A stretch of 64,000 nucleotides of DNA from Glutamicibacter creatinolyticus (GTDB lineage Bacteria > Actinomycetota > Actinomycetes > Actinomycetales > Micrococcaceae). The notes under the pieces are model-generated. The model was not told the DNA's origin. It worked only from the letters and a program-made list of their open reading frames with translations, and did not search any database. Both the position numbers and the translations under genes were made by a program. The stretch covers positions 1,674,001 through 1,738,000 of the forward strand of contig NZ_CP034412.1 of assembly GCF_006094275.1 (NCBI RefSeq). Reading direction: 5' to 3'. Below, one piece after another: positions 7,708 to 19,428 of this stretch. Each line of letters begins with the position of its first letter. Position 1 is the stretch's first letter.

Positions 7708-9672
7708 TTAGAGCACCTCATCCGGGTCCACCCGGACGGTGACCAGCGGGTCCTTCGCCGCGGACATGCTCGCGCGCAGACCCCGCAGCGCGGCGGTCAC
7801 CGCCGGGCCCTGGGCGTAGGAGAAGAACAGCACGTAGCGGTGTTCGCGGGTCTGCTCATCAATGCTTGGCCCGTGCACGGTCACCGGCAGCTGCAGCTGC
7901 CCGATGAAGCGTTCGGCGCCCGGACCGGTGACGATCGCCGAGCGCACCGCCGGGGGCAGGCCGATCTCATGGCGTTCGGCCAGCTCGCGTTCGGCAAAGC
8001 CGGCCGGGTCCCACCGCACCAGCGCGTTGCCGGCCGGGCTCGGGTTGCCGGTGAGCACCACCACCCCGTCGGGCCGGGCCAGCGCGGCGGCGGTGAACCA
8101 GCGGCTGATCACCTCCTCGGCGTTGCGCAGGGAATCGTGGGCCAGCATCTTATCCGCATCCAGCAGCAGCACCGCCCCGTAGCCTGCGGCGGCGACCGGC
8201 TCCACCCCGGGGGTGGCGACCACCAGGGCCGGCTTGTCCGGGACCTGGCGCACCGGCTTGGCGCCGGTGGAGGAGATCACCGGCACCTTCGCGAACGCCT
8301 GGCCCAGCTCCTCGGCGGTGCGTTCGGCCCCGATCGATACCGCCCGCAGCCGAGGCGAGCCGCAGTTCGCGCAGCGGTGGTCGCGGTAGTAGGTGCCGCA
8401 CCAGCGGCAGTTGACCGCGCCACCGGCCCCGCCCAGCTGCAGCGGGCCCTGGCAGTGCGGGCAGCGGGCGAAGCTGCGGCACTCCTGGCAGGCCAGCGCC
8501 GGCATGAACCCGGTGCGGGCCACCTGCACCAGCACCGGCGCGCTTTCCAGGGCCCGGCTGGCCTCCCGCCAGGCCAGCGACGGGATGCGGGCGCGGGCCA
8601 GCACCGGGTCCCGCTCGAGCTCAAAGTCGGTGGTGGTCGCCGCGACCCGGGCCACTTGGCGGCGCAGCAGGTCGCGCGGCAGCTTCAGCTCCTGCGCCCA
8701 GCCGGTGTCCACCAGGCGCTGGGCCTCCACGGAGCGCGACGGGGAGGCGATCAGCAGCGAACACCCGGTGTGCTGGCTGCGCAGCAGCGCCACCTCCCGG
8801 CTGTGCTGGTAGGGGGCGCGCAGTTCGCGGTGGGACTGGTCCCCGTCCTGCCACAGGATCACCAGCTCCAGGTCCGGGATGTGGCACAGCGCCGCGGAGC
8901 GGGTGCCGATCACCACCGGCACGTGCCCGCAAATGGCGCGCAGGAAGTTGCGGTAGCGCGGGGTGGGCCCGTCCTCGGCCTGCAGCCGGGCATAGAACTC
9001 GGGCCCGATCGTCTCGTCCAGGTAGGTGCCCAGTCGCTCCAGGTCGGCCGCGTCCGGCACGATCACCAGCACCCGCTTGCCGCGCCCCAGCACCGGGCGG
9101 GCGGCATCGAGCACGAAGCCGGGCCAGGAGCCGGGGAAGTTCGGCACCCAGGTGGCTACCGCCCGGTGCAGGCTGCCCTCGCCCCAGTCGCTGAGCGCCT
9201 GCGCTCCCCCGGTGTAGTGGGAGAGCTGGTTCACCGGCACCTCGGGCAGGGTGAGCTGTCCGGCGGCCAGGGCGTCGGCGGCCAGATCCTCCTTCTCCAC
9301 CCGCGCCGCGCGCGGGGGCACGGCCTGGCGCACCACGTCCCACAGCGTGCCGGCGTAGCGTTCGGCCACCAGTTCGGCGGTGGCCAGCACCTCGGGATAG
9401 AGCACCCGGGTTTCGGAGATGAGCTTGCCCAGTTCCCGCACCTTGAACCCCGGGTCCGCGTCCGGGATCAGCTCGGTGATGAACCCGTCCAGCTGGCGCC
9501 CGCCAAAGGGCACCTTGACCCGCATCCCGGGCTGCACCCTGTCGCGCAGCGAGACCGGCACGCTGTAGTCAAAGGGCCGGTCCAGGTGCGGGACGGGGGA
9601 ATCAATCAGCACCCGGGCCAGCAGCGGTATGCGCTGCGGCTCGGGTGCTGATATCAGGGCTTCTTGTTCCAC
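7708..9672 (-). CDS. priA: PriA-like primosomal protein N', helicase motifs degenerate
   Basis: Replication-restart protein of 654 residues. The N-terminal DNA-binding domain (LARVLIDSPVPHLDRPFDYSVP, residues 18-40) and the cysteine-rich zinc-binding block (CQECRSFARCPHCQGPL, then CRWCGTYYRDHRCANCGS, around residues 395-450) are clear. The Walker A GxTGSGKT of active PriA helicases is not present; in its place is an unrelated segment near residue 175. Loss of ATPase motifs is known for actinobacterial PriA proteins, so this is family-typical and the protein probably acts as a DNA-binding loader, not as a helicase. GTG start 12 bp after metK, so the two are likely co-transcribed. Confidence 0.9.
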   Translation of the reverse strand: MEQEALISAPEPQRIPLLARVLIDSPVPHLDRPFDYSVPVSLRDRVQPGMRVKVPFGGRQLDGFITELIPDADPGFKVRELGKLISETRVLYPEVLATAELVAERYAGTLWDVVRQAVPPRAARVEKEDLAADALAAGQLTLPEVPVNQLSHYTGGAQALSDWGEGSLHRAVATWVPNFPGSWPGFVLDAARPVLGRGKRVLVIVPDAADLERLGTYLDETIGPEFYARLQAEDGPTPRYRNFLRAICGHVPVVIGTRSAALCHIPDLELVILWQDGDQSHRELRAPYQHSREVALLRSQHTGCSLLIASPSRSVEAQRLVDTGWAQELKLPRDLLRRQVARVAATTTDFELERDPVLARARIPSLAWREASRALESAPVLVQVARTGFMPALACQECRSFARCPHCQGPLQLGGAGGAVNCRWCGTYYRDHRCANCGSPRLRAVSIGAERTAEELGQAFAKVPVISSTGAKPVRQVPDKPALVVATPGVEPVAAAGYGAVLLLDADKMLAHDSLRNAEEVISRWFTAAALARPDGVVVLTGNPSPAGNALVRWDPAGFAERELAERHEIGLPPAVRSAIVTGPGAERFIGQLQLPVTVHGPSIDEQTREHRYVLFFSYAQGPAVTAALRGLRASMSAAKDPLVTVRVDPDEVL

Positions 9673-9684
9673 GGGGCCTGCGGG

Positions 9685-10890
9685 CTACGCGTTGAACCAG
9701 GAGCGCAGCGCATCCACCTTGTCGGTGCGCTCCCAGGTGAAGTCCATGTCGTCGCGGCCGAAATGGCCGTGCGCGGCGGTCTTCTGGTAGATCGGGCGCT
9801 TCAGGTCCAGGTCCTCGATGATGCCCAGCGGGCGCAGGTCGAAGATCTCGCGGATGGCCCGGGTGATTTCGGCCGGGTCCACGGTCTCGGTGCCGAAGGT
9901 TTCCACGTACAGGCCCACCGGGGTGGCCACGCCGATGGCGTAGGCGACCTGGACCTCGGCGCGCCGGGCCAGGCCCGCGGCGACGATGTTCTTGGCCACC
10001 CAGCGCATCGCGTACGCGGCCGAGCGGTCCACCTTGGACGGGTCCTTGCCGGAGAACGCGCCGCCGCCGTGGCGGGCGAAGCCGCCGTAGGTGTCCACGA
10101 TGATCTTGCGTCCGGTCAGCCCGGCGTCCCCGACCGGCCCGCCGATGATGAACGGCCCGGAGGGGTTCAGGATGATCTCGGTGTTGGAGGTGTCCAGCCC
10201 GGACTTGGAGATCACCGGGGTGACCACCTCCTCCAGCAGGTCGGCCTTCAGGGTTTCCAGCTCGTATTCGGCCGCGTGCTGGCTGGAGACGACCACGGTG
10301 TCGATCGACACCGGCTTGTCCCCGTCGTAGCCGATGGTCACCTGGGTCTTGCCGTCGGGGCGCAGCAGCGGCAGCCGGGCGTTCTTGCGCACCTGGGTGA
10401 GCCGCTCGGAGAGGCGGTGGGCCAGGAAGATTGGGGTGGGCATCAGCGACTCGGTTTCATCCGAGGCGTAGCCGAACATCAGCCCCTGGTCCCCGGCGCC
10501 CTGCATGTCGCGCGGGTCCTTGGCGGTGCCTTGGCGGGACTCCAGGGAGTTGAACACCCCGTCGTGGATTTCCTGGGACTGCTGGCCGATGGAGACCGAC
10601 ACCCCGCAGCGGGCCCCGTCAAAGCCGTTGGCCGAGGAGTCGTAGCCGATGTCCAGGATGGTGCGGCGCACGATCTCCGGGATTTCCACGTACCCGTTGG
10701 TGGTCACCTCGCCGGCCACGTGGACCAGCCCGGTGGTGGTCAGGGTTTCCACCGCCACCTTCGAGTTCGGGTCCTGGGCGAGCATGGCGTCCAGGATGGC
10801 GTCGGAGATCTGGTCGCAGATCTTGTCCGGGTGTCCCTCGGTCACTGATTCCGAGGTAAACAGGCGTAGTTCAGGGGTTGTTGAAGTCAC
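9685..10890 (-). CDS. metK: S-adenosylmethionine synthetase
   Basis: Makes S-adenosylmethionine from methionine and ATP, releasing phosphate and diphosphate; a cytoplasmic tetramer. Signatures: [20 protein letters not shown] at residues 12-31 and the methionine-loop hexapeptide GAGDQG near residue 130. The length of 401 matches the family. GTG start at 10890 lacks a Shine-Dalgarno, but TAGAGT lies 6 nt upstream as a -10 box, so the mRNA may be leaderless. It precedes priA by 12 bp, and follows coaBC after about 100 bp. Confidence 0.97.
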   Translation of the reverse strand: MTSTTPELRLFTSESVTEGHPDKICDQISDAILDAMLAQDPNSKVAVETLTTTGLVHVAGEVTTNGYVEIPEIVRRTILDIGYDSSANGFDGARCGVSVSIGQQSQEIHDGVFNSLESRQGTAKDPRDMQGAGDQGLMFGYASDETESLMPTPIFLAHRLSERLTQVRKNARLPLLRPDGKTQVTIGYDGDKPVSIDTVVVSSQHAAEYELETLKADLLEEVVTPVISKSGLDTSNTEIILNPSGPFIIGGPVGDAGLTGRKIIVDTYGGFARHGGGAFSGKDPSKVDRSAAYAMRWVAKNIVAAGLARRAEVQVAYAIGVATPVGLYVETFGTETVDPAEITRAIREIFDLRPLGIIEDLDLKRPIYQKTAAHGHFGRDDMDFTWERTDKVDALRSWFNA

Positions 10891-10991
10891 CTTGTTACTC
10901 TATCTGGTCGTGTCGACCCTTTGTCCTTCGTTGCGTCCTTGGGTGAATGGCTGTGACATGGTCCTGGTCACCATGTGACGGGCCGATGACG

Positions 10992-12194
10992 CTATATTGC
11001 GCCGGCCAGCTGTTCGATGACGCGCCGCGCCACCTCCAGCTTGCTTCCGGCGGCGGAAACCGCCTCGCGCCCGTCGGCGAACAGGATTGTGGCCTCGTTC
11101 GTCTCCGCGCCAAACGTCTTGCTCTGCCCGACCTCGTTGACCACCAGCATCTCGCAGCCCTTCTTGGCCAGTTTGGCCCGGCCGTAGTCCAGCACGCTGC
11201 CCTGCTCGTCCCCGGTTTCGGCGGCGAAGCCGACCACGGTGCGCGGCAGCGTTTGGTCCTGGGCGCGGGCGGCGACCAGTTCGGCCAGGATGTCCGGGTT
11301 GCGCACCAGTTCGATCACCGGCGCCGAATGCTCGTCGCGCTTCTTGATCTTGGCAGCCTCCACGCTGGCCGGGCGGAAGTCGGCGACCGCCGCGTTCATG
11401 ATCAGCGCGTCCTTGCCCGGGGCGTGGGCGAACACCGCCTCGCGCAGCTCCAGCGCGCTGGAGGCGTGCACCACCTGCACCCCGTGCGGTGCGGGGACCT
11501 CCAGGTGGGTGGCGATCAGGGTGACGTTTGCCCCGGCGTCGCGGGCCGCGGCCGCCAGCGCCACGCCCTGGCGGCCCGAGGAGCGGTTGCCCAGGAAGCG
11601 GACCGGGTCCAGCGGTTCGCGGGTGCCCCCGGCGGTGATCAGCACGCTGCTCCCGGCCAGCAGCGGCTCGCCCAGGTGCACCTGCAGCGCCTGGAAGATC
11701 TCCTCCGGCTCGGGCAGGCGGCCCGGGCCACTGTCCTTGCCGGTCAGCCGCCCCACGGCCGGGTCGATCACGTGCACCCCGCGCTGGCGCAGCGTGGCGA
11801 CGTTGGCCACGGTCGCCGGGTGCTGCCACATTTCCGTGTGCATGGCCGGGGCCATCACCACCGGGGCGCGGGTGGCCAGAAGGGTGCCGGTGAGCAGGTC
11901 GTTGGCGATCCCGGCGGCCGCCTTGGCCAGCAGGTCGGCGGTGGCCGGAACGACGACCACCAGGTCGGCCTCCTGGCCCAGGCGCACGTGGTTCACGGTG
12001 TCCACCGCGTCGAACACGTTCGAGGTAACCGGGTTGCCGCTGAGGGCCTCAAAGGTGGCGTTGCCCACGAACTGGGCGACGTTGCCGGTGGGAATGACAT
12101 CGACGTGGTGCCCGGCCTCGCGCAGCAGGCGCAGCAGCAGGACGGACTTGTAGGCGGCGATCCCGGCGGAGACCCCGAGCACGATTCTCTTCAA
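10992..12194 (-). CDS. coaBC: Bifunctional phosphopantothenoylcysteine decarboxylase / phosphopantothenate-cysteine ligase
   Basis: Catalyses two steps of coenzyme A synthesis in the cytoplasm: ligation of 4'-phosphopantothenate with cysteine (CTP-dependent in bacteria) and FMN-dependent decarboxylation. The N-terminal CoaC half (residues 1-185) starts GVSAGIAAYKSVLLLRLL and carries VVMAPAMHTEMW, the flavoprotein substrate motif. The CoaB half begins about residue 190 with ITAGGTREPLDPVRFLGN. 400 residues is the normal length. Start TTG 12194 with AGG upstream (GTGAGGTAGAAG). It follows rpoZ after 99 bp containing a hairpin, so it may be transcribed at a different level. Confidence 0.96.
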   Translation of the reverse strand: MKRIVLGVSAGIAAYKSVLLLRLLREAGHHVDVIPTGNVAQFVGNATFEALSGNPVTSNVFDAVDTVNHVRLGQEADLVVVVPATADLLAKAAAGIANDLLTGTLLATRAPVVMAPAMHTEMWQHPATVANVATLRQRGVHVIDPAVGRLTGKDSGPGRLPEPEEIFQALQVHLGEPLLAGSSVLITAGGTREPLDPVRFLGNRSSGRQGVALAAAARDAGANVTLIATHLEVPAPHGVQVVHASSALELREAVFAHAPGKDALIMNAAVADFRPASVEAAKIKKRDEHSAPVIELVRNPDILAELVAARAQDQTLPRTVVGFAAETGDEQGSVLDYGRAKLAKKGCEMLVVNEVGQSKTFGAETNEATILFADGREAVSAAGSKLEVARRVIEQLAGAI

Positions 12195-12246
12195 CTTCTA
12201 CCTCACAATGTGGGACTGGGTGGCGGCCTGCGGGCTTAAACAGCGA

Positions 12247-12277
12247 ATGGCGCCACCGGTGCTAACTGGGGCGCCAT
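12247..12277 (-). terminator. Hairpin between rpoZ and coaBC
   Basis: ATGGCGCC (12247-12254) pairs with GGCGCCAT (12270-12277), loop 15 nt, in the 99-bp gap. No marked T-run follows on the minus strand, so it may attenuate rather than stop transcription. Confidence 0.5.
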
Positions 12278-12293
12278 CCGTTGAAGTGTTGAC

Positions 12294-12551
12294 TTACTCG
12301 GCGTCGGCCGGGGTGACCTTCAGCAGGCCCTCGTTCAGTTCACGCAGGGCGATGGTCAGCGGCTTCTCGTTGAGCTTGGTTTCCACCAGCGGGCCAACGT
12401 ACTCGAACAGGCCTTCGTTCAGCTGCGCGTAGTAGGCGTTGATCTGGCGGGCGCGCTTGGCCGAATTCAGCACCAGCGCGTACTTGGACTCATCGGTCTT
12501 CAGCAACGAGTCGATTGAAGGGTTGATGATTCCTTCAAGGTTTTCGGTCAC
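12294..12551 (-). CDS. rpoZ: RNA polymerase omega subunit
   Basis: Small subunit (85 aa) that helps fold and stabilise the beta' subunit of RNA polymerase. The conserved core [20 protein letters not shown] at residues 9-28 and [10 protein letters not shown] near residue 32 identify the family, and actinobacterial omega proteins of 85-110 residues end like this one. GTG start 10 bp after gmk. The order mihF-gmk-rpoZ-coaBC-metK-priA is standard for Actinobacteria. Confidence 0.96.
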   Translation of the reverse strand: MTENLEGIINPSIDSLLKTDESKYALVLNSAKRARQINAYYAQLNEGLFEYVGPLVETKLNEKPLTIALRELNEGLLKVTPADAE

Positions 12552-12561
12552 AGGACTCCCC

Positions 12562-13125
12562 TTATTTTTCGTCTAGCCCCATGAGGGACACAAGCTCTTC
12601 GGCGGCCCGCGACACACTGTCGTTGACAATGGTCACGTCGAATTCCGGTTCGGCCGCAAGTTCCAGTTTAGCGGTTTCCAGCCGGCGCTGCTGTTCCTCG
12701 CTCGATTCGGTGCCGCGGCCCACAAGCCGGCGCACCAGTTCATCCCAGGAGGGCGGGGCCAGGAACACGAATTGTGCCTCCGGCATCGACTCCTTGACCT
12801 GGCGTGCGCCCTGCAGGTCGATTTCCAGCAGCACCTTCTTGCCCTCGGCCACGGCCTGTTCCACGGTGGAGCGGATGGTGCCGTAGCTGTTCTGCCCGTG
12901 CACGACCGCCCATTCAAGCATTTGGCCGGATTCGACCAGCTCCCCAAAGCGCTTGGGCCCAACGAAGTAGTAGTGGACCCCTTCCACCTCCCCCGGGCGC
13001 GGATCGCGGGTGGTGGCCGAAACCGACAACCAGACCTGCGGATAGTTCTCACGGATGTAGGTGGAGACGGTGCCCTTGCCTACGGCCGTGGGGCCGGCCA
13101 GAACCGTTACCGACGCTGGGGTCAT
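12562..13125 (-). CDS. gmk: Guanylate kinase
   Basis: Phosphorylates GMP to GDP with ATP, in guanine nucleotide synthesis and salvage. P-loop GPTAVGKG at residues 11-18, then the GMP-binding signature [21 protein letters not shown] at about residues 34-54. The length of 187 is typical. It starts with ATG 3 bp after mihF and ends 10 bp before rpoZ, so the three genes form one unit driven from the promoter upstream of mihF. Confidence 0.97.
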   Translation of the reverse strand: MTPASVTVLAGPTAVGKGTVSTYIRENYPQVWLSVSATTRDPRPGEVEGVHYYFVGPKRFGELVESGQMLEWAVVHGQNSYGTIRSTVEQAVAEGKKVLLEIDLQGARQVKESMPEAQFVFLAPPSWDELVRRLVGRGTESSEEQQRRLETAKLELAAEPEFDVTIVNDSVSRAAEELVSLMGLDEK

Positions 13126-13128
13126 TTA

Positions 13129-13464
13129 CTACGCTTTCGTCTTGGGCGGAGATTGCTTGAAGTGTTCAGTGATCGCCACCCGCTGCTTGCGTCCCAGGCC
13201 GCGCAGGCGGCGTGACGGGGAGATCCCCAGGCGTTCGAGCAGGTTCGCGGCGCGGACCTCACCGACGCCGGGCACTGATTCGAGCAGGTCCATCACACGC
13301 ATGCGACCGACTGCCTCATCTTCGTACACCAAGTCTAGTACCTCAGTGATGGAGATTTTTCCGCTACTGAACTGGGACTTGATCTCAGCCCGACGGGTGC
13401 GGGCGGCCAGGGCCTTGGCACGGGCGCGGATCCGGTCTTCGTCTGAAAGTTCTCGCAGTACCAT
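13129..13464 (-). CDS. mihF: Actinobacterial integration host factor
   Basis: Nucleoid-associated DNA-binding protein of 111 residues, unrelated to the HU/IHF fold. The N-terminal basic helix (DEDRIRARAKALAARTRRAE) and the helix-turn-like helix-hairpin-helix LLESVPGVGEVRAANLLERL at about residues 60-79 are the family marks; the C-terminus is basic. It binds DNA without strong specificity and is essential in mycobacteria. It is first in the mihF-gmk-rpoZ unit, with a good promoter 45 bp upstream and a strong terminator beyond that, so it is separated from the pyr operon. Confidence 0.93.
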   Translation of the reverse strand: MVLRELSDEDRIRARAKALAARTRRAEIKSQFSSGKISITEVLDLVYEDEAVGRMRVMDLLESVPGVGEVRAANLLERLGISPSRRLRGLGRKQRVAITEHFKQSPPKTKA

Positions 13465-13508
13465 CGTTCAGCCATCCTTCATCAGTTGTGGACTAAGGCC
13501 ATGTTGTG

Positions 13509-13537
13509 AACATAACCACCAAACGCGGCATTTGCAA
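13509..13537 (-). promoter_or_regulatory. Promoter of mihF-gmk-rpoZ
   Basis: Minus strand TTGCAA (13537-13532), 17-bp spacer, TATGTT (13514-13509). It lies between the pyrF terminator and mihF, giving a 5' leader of about 40 nt. This is one of the best sigma-70-type promoters in the window. Confidence 0.6.
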
Positions 13538-13542
13538 GAGTA

Positions 13543-13585
13543 ATCGCGCTGTGGCTACTAGAAACCTTAGTAGCCACAGCGCGAT
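13543..13585 (-). terminator. Strong terminator at the end of the pyr operon
   Basis: Perfect 18-bp inverted repeat (13543-13560 with 13568-13585) with the 7-nt loop GAAACCT, 12 bp after the pyrF stop. The tail on the minus strand is TACTCTTGC. It contains the rare tetranucleotide CTAG. A 15-base part of it (13551-13565) recurs at 62370-62384. Confidence 0.8.
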
Positions 13586-13597
13586 CCGACTACTTTA

Positions 13598-14468
13598 CTA
13601 ACCGGCGGCGAGCAGTTCGTCGCGTACCATGCGGGCCTTGTCCCGCAGCGCCTGGACCCCGGGTCCGGCGCGCAGGATGTCCCGGCTGCTGCTGGCCAGC
13701 ACCTGGCGGTGGCTGCTGGCGAAGCTGTTGGCAAGATCACCCGCGGTGGCGCCCTGCGCCCCGAGCCCGGGGGTCAAAAGCGCCGCCTTCGTCGCGGACA
13801 GGTCGATGCCCAGCCGCTGCGGGGCATTCCCGACGGTGGCGCCGATGACCAGGCCCACATGGCCCAGGTCCGCGGCGTGCGCGTTGTCCTGCGCGACCGC
13901 GTCGATGATCCGCTTGGCCACCGAGGCCGCTCCCCCCACGTGCTGCACGCTTTGGCCCTCCGGGTTGGAGGTCAGCCCGAGCACGAACACCCCGCGCCCG
14001 GTCTGCCCGGCCAGGTCGATGGCCGGGCGCAGCGACTCGTAGCCCAGGTAGGGGCTGAGGGTCACCGCGTCGGCGGCCAGCGGCGAACCGTCGGCCAGCC
14101 AGGCGTTGGCGTAGGCGACCATCGTGGAGCCGATGTCCCCGCGCTTGGCGTCGGCCAGGGTCAGCACCCCGGCATCGCGCGCCGCGGCCAGGGTTTCCTC
14201 CAGGGCCGCGAAGCCGGCCGAGCCGAAGCGCTCGTACAGCGCCACCTGCGGCTTGAGGATCGCCGCGGTGCCGGCGACCGCCTCGATGACGCCCAGCGAG
14301 AAGCGGCGCACCGCGTCGGCGCTGTCTTCCAGCCCCCAGGAGGCCAGCAGGCTGGGGTGCGGGTCGATGCCCACGCACAACGGCCCGTTCGCCTCCATCG
14401 CCACCCGCAGCCGGTTGCCGAAATGATCCATTTCGGTGTTCCCGGCCGCGGCGTGTCCCGCCCCGGCG

Positions 14469-14476
<8 letters not shown>
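13598..14476 (-). CDS. pyrF: Orotidine 5'-phosphate decarboxylase (type 2)
   Basis: Last step of UMP synthesis: decarboxylates OMP. The catalytic cluster [13 protein letters not shown] contains Asp109, Lys111 and Asp114; GIDPHPSLL near residue 37 is the type-2 (mycobacterial-like) signature, and 292 residues suits that long class. The GTG start at 14476 overlaps the carB stop codon by 8 bp (GTGGCTAG), suggesting translational coupling; the first 15 residues are not conserved, and ATG at residue 16 is an alternative start. It ends the operon, just before an 18-bp hairpin. Confidence 0.95.
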
Positions 14477-17746
<3,270 letters not shown>

Positions 17747-17747
<1 letters not shown>

Positions 17748-18916
17748 TACTTGTTGTCCTTATCTGCGGTGCTGTCCAGCACGTCGGCGAAACGGTCGAA
17801 GAGGTTGGCGGCGTCGTGCGGCCCGGAGGCGGCCTCCGGGTGGTACTGCACGGAGAAGGCCGGGATGTCCAGGCAGCGCAGCCCCTCCACCACCTGGTCG
17901 TTCAGCGAGAAGTGGGAGACCTCCACCTGGCCGAAGCGCTCCACCGGGGCGGTGAAGCTGCCCTGCAGCGGGGCCTGGACGGCGAAGCCGTGGTTCTGGC
18001 TGGTGATTTCCACCTTGCCGGTGTCCTTGACCATCACCGGCTGGTTGATGCCGCGGTGCCCGAAGCGCAGCTTGTAGGTATCCAGCCCCAGCGCCCGGCC
18101 CAGGATCTGGTTGCCGAAGCAGATCCCGAAGTACGGGATGCCGGCGTCCAGCACCTGGCGCACCAGTTCGATCTGCTCGGTGGCGGTGGCCGGGTCGCCC
18201 GGGCCGTTGGAGAAGAACACGCCCGAGGCGCCCGAGGCCTTGATGTCTTCAAGGGTCGCGTCGTGGGGCAGCACGTGCACGCGCATGCCGCGTTCGGCCA
18301 GGCGCACCGGGGTCATCGCCTTGATGCCCAGGTCGATCGCGGCCACGGTGTGGCGCACTTCCCCGCTCCAGCCGTGGTCGGCCGGTTCGACGAAGTAGGG
18401 TTCGTCCACCGAGACCTCGGCAGAGATCTTGCGTCCGGCCATCGCCGGCTGGTCCTTGACCTGGTCCACCAGCTCCCGGACCGGGCGGGCGGCGGCCGCA
18501 CCGGAGAAGATCCCGGCCTTCATGGCCCCGGCCTCACGCAGGTGGCGGGTCAGTGCGCGGGTGTCGATGCGTTCGATGCCCACCACGTCGTGGGCGATCA
18601 GGTCCTCTTCCAGGGTGCGCACGCTGCGCCAGTTGCTGGGGCGGCGGGAGCCTTCGCGCACCACGTAGCCGGCGGCCCAGATGCGGGTGGATTCGGGGTC
18701 CTCGTCGTTCACGCCGGTGTTGCCGATGTGCGGGAAGGTCTGCACCACGATCTGGTGGGCGTAGGACGGGTCGGTCAGGGTTTCCTGGTAGCCGGTCATG
18801 CCGGTGGTGAATACCGCTTCACCCAGGGTGGTGCCGACCTTGCCGTAGGCGCGGCCGGGGAAGACGGTGCCGTCCTCCAGGACCAGCACTGCGTCGGGGG
18901 TGCTTTGAGTGTTCAC
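17747..18916 (-). CDS. carA: Carbamoyl-phosphate synthase, small (glutaminase) subunit
   Basis: Releases ammonia from glutamine and passes it to CarB. The N-terminal CarA domain begins [15 protein letters not shown]; the C-terminal class I amidotransferase has the nucleophile Cys in [17 protein letters not shown] and the His-Glu pair in [16 protein letters not shown] chose GTG 18916 (389 aa, the family length): AGGAG lies 8 nt upstream, and the GTG shares one base with the stop of the PH-like gene (TAGTG). A longer frame to 19039 adds residues read through the upstream gene. It is coupled at both ends to its neighbours. Confidence 0.96.
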
Positions 18917-19428
18917 TAGTTTGTCTCCTGATCTGCCGCATCGTCCAAGTGCGATGCCAGCATCTGATAAATCTTTGCGTTGTCCGCGTGGTAGCGGGGG
19001 CGGAAGCCGGTGTCGAAGTCGAAGTCGTCCTTGACCCACCCGGTGATCACCAGGCCGTTGTCCTCCACGAACTTCCCGGCCATCCCCGAGGCCCGGTTCA
19101 CCCGGGTCAGCGCCGCGAAGGGCACGTGCACCGCGCGGGCCCCGGCCCGCATGAAGTGCACCCCGCGCTCACCGATCACCAGGTCCGCGTTGGTGCGCAC
19201 GCCCAGCTGGTGCACGGCGATCCGGTCCAGCCAGTCCTCCCCGCGGGTGGTGGCCACGTACATGCCCTCGAAGCGGGCGACCTCGGTGTCGGCAAAGTCC
19301 TGGAACGGGGCCGGCACGCCGGACTGTCGTCGCTTGCGGTTGCGCCAGCCCACCGCGATGAGCAGCAGCAGCACCAGGATGATGCCCAGCGTCCAGGCGA
19401 TCGGGACGAAGTACGGGCTGTGGATCAC
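18916..19428 (-). CDS. PH-like membrane protein of the pyr operon (Rv1382-type)
   Basis: 170-residue protein of unknown function with one N-terminal membrane helix (residues 8-28, [20 protein letters not shown]) and a cytoplasmic basic stretch RNRKRRQSG. Residues 40-165 form a soluble domain resembling bacterial PH-like folds. Position is the key evidence: in mycobacteria and many other Actinobacteria a membrane gene (Rv1382 in M. tuberculosis) sits between pyrC and carA. Here its GTG start overlaps the pyrC stop by 4 bp and its stop overlaps the carA start by one base, so it is translated as part of the operon. Its role is not known. Confidence 0.8.
   Translation of the reverse strand: MIHSPYFVPIAWTLGIILVLLLLIAVGWRNRKRRQSGVPAPFQDFADTEVARFEGMYVATTRGEDWLDRIAVHQLGVRTNADLVIGERGVHFMRAGARAVHVPFAALTRVNRASGMAGKFVEDNGLVITGWVKDDFDFDTGFRPRYHADNAKIYQMLASHLDDAADQETN

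Noticed and set aside
18917-19039. N-terminally extended CarA starting at 19039
   Set aside because: The added residues come from the end of the upstream gene read out of frame. GTG 18916 has AGGAG and gives the family length.
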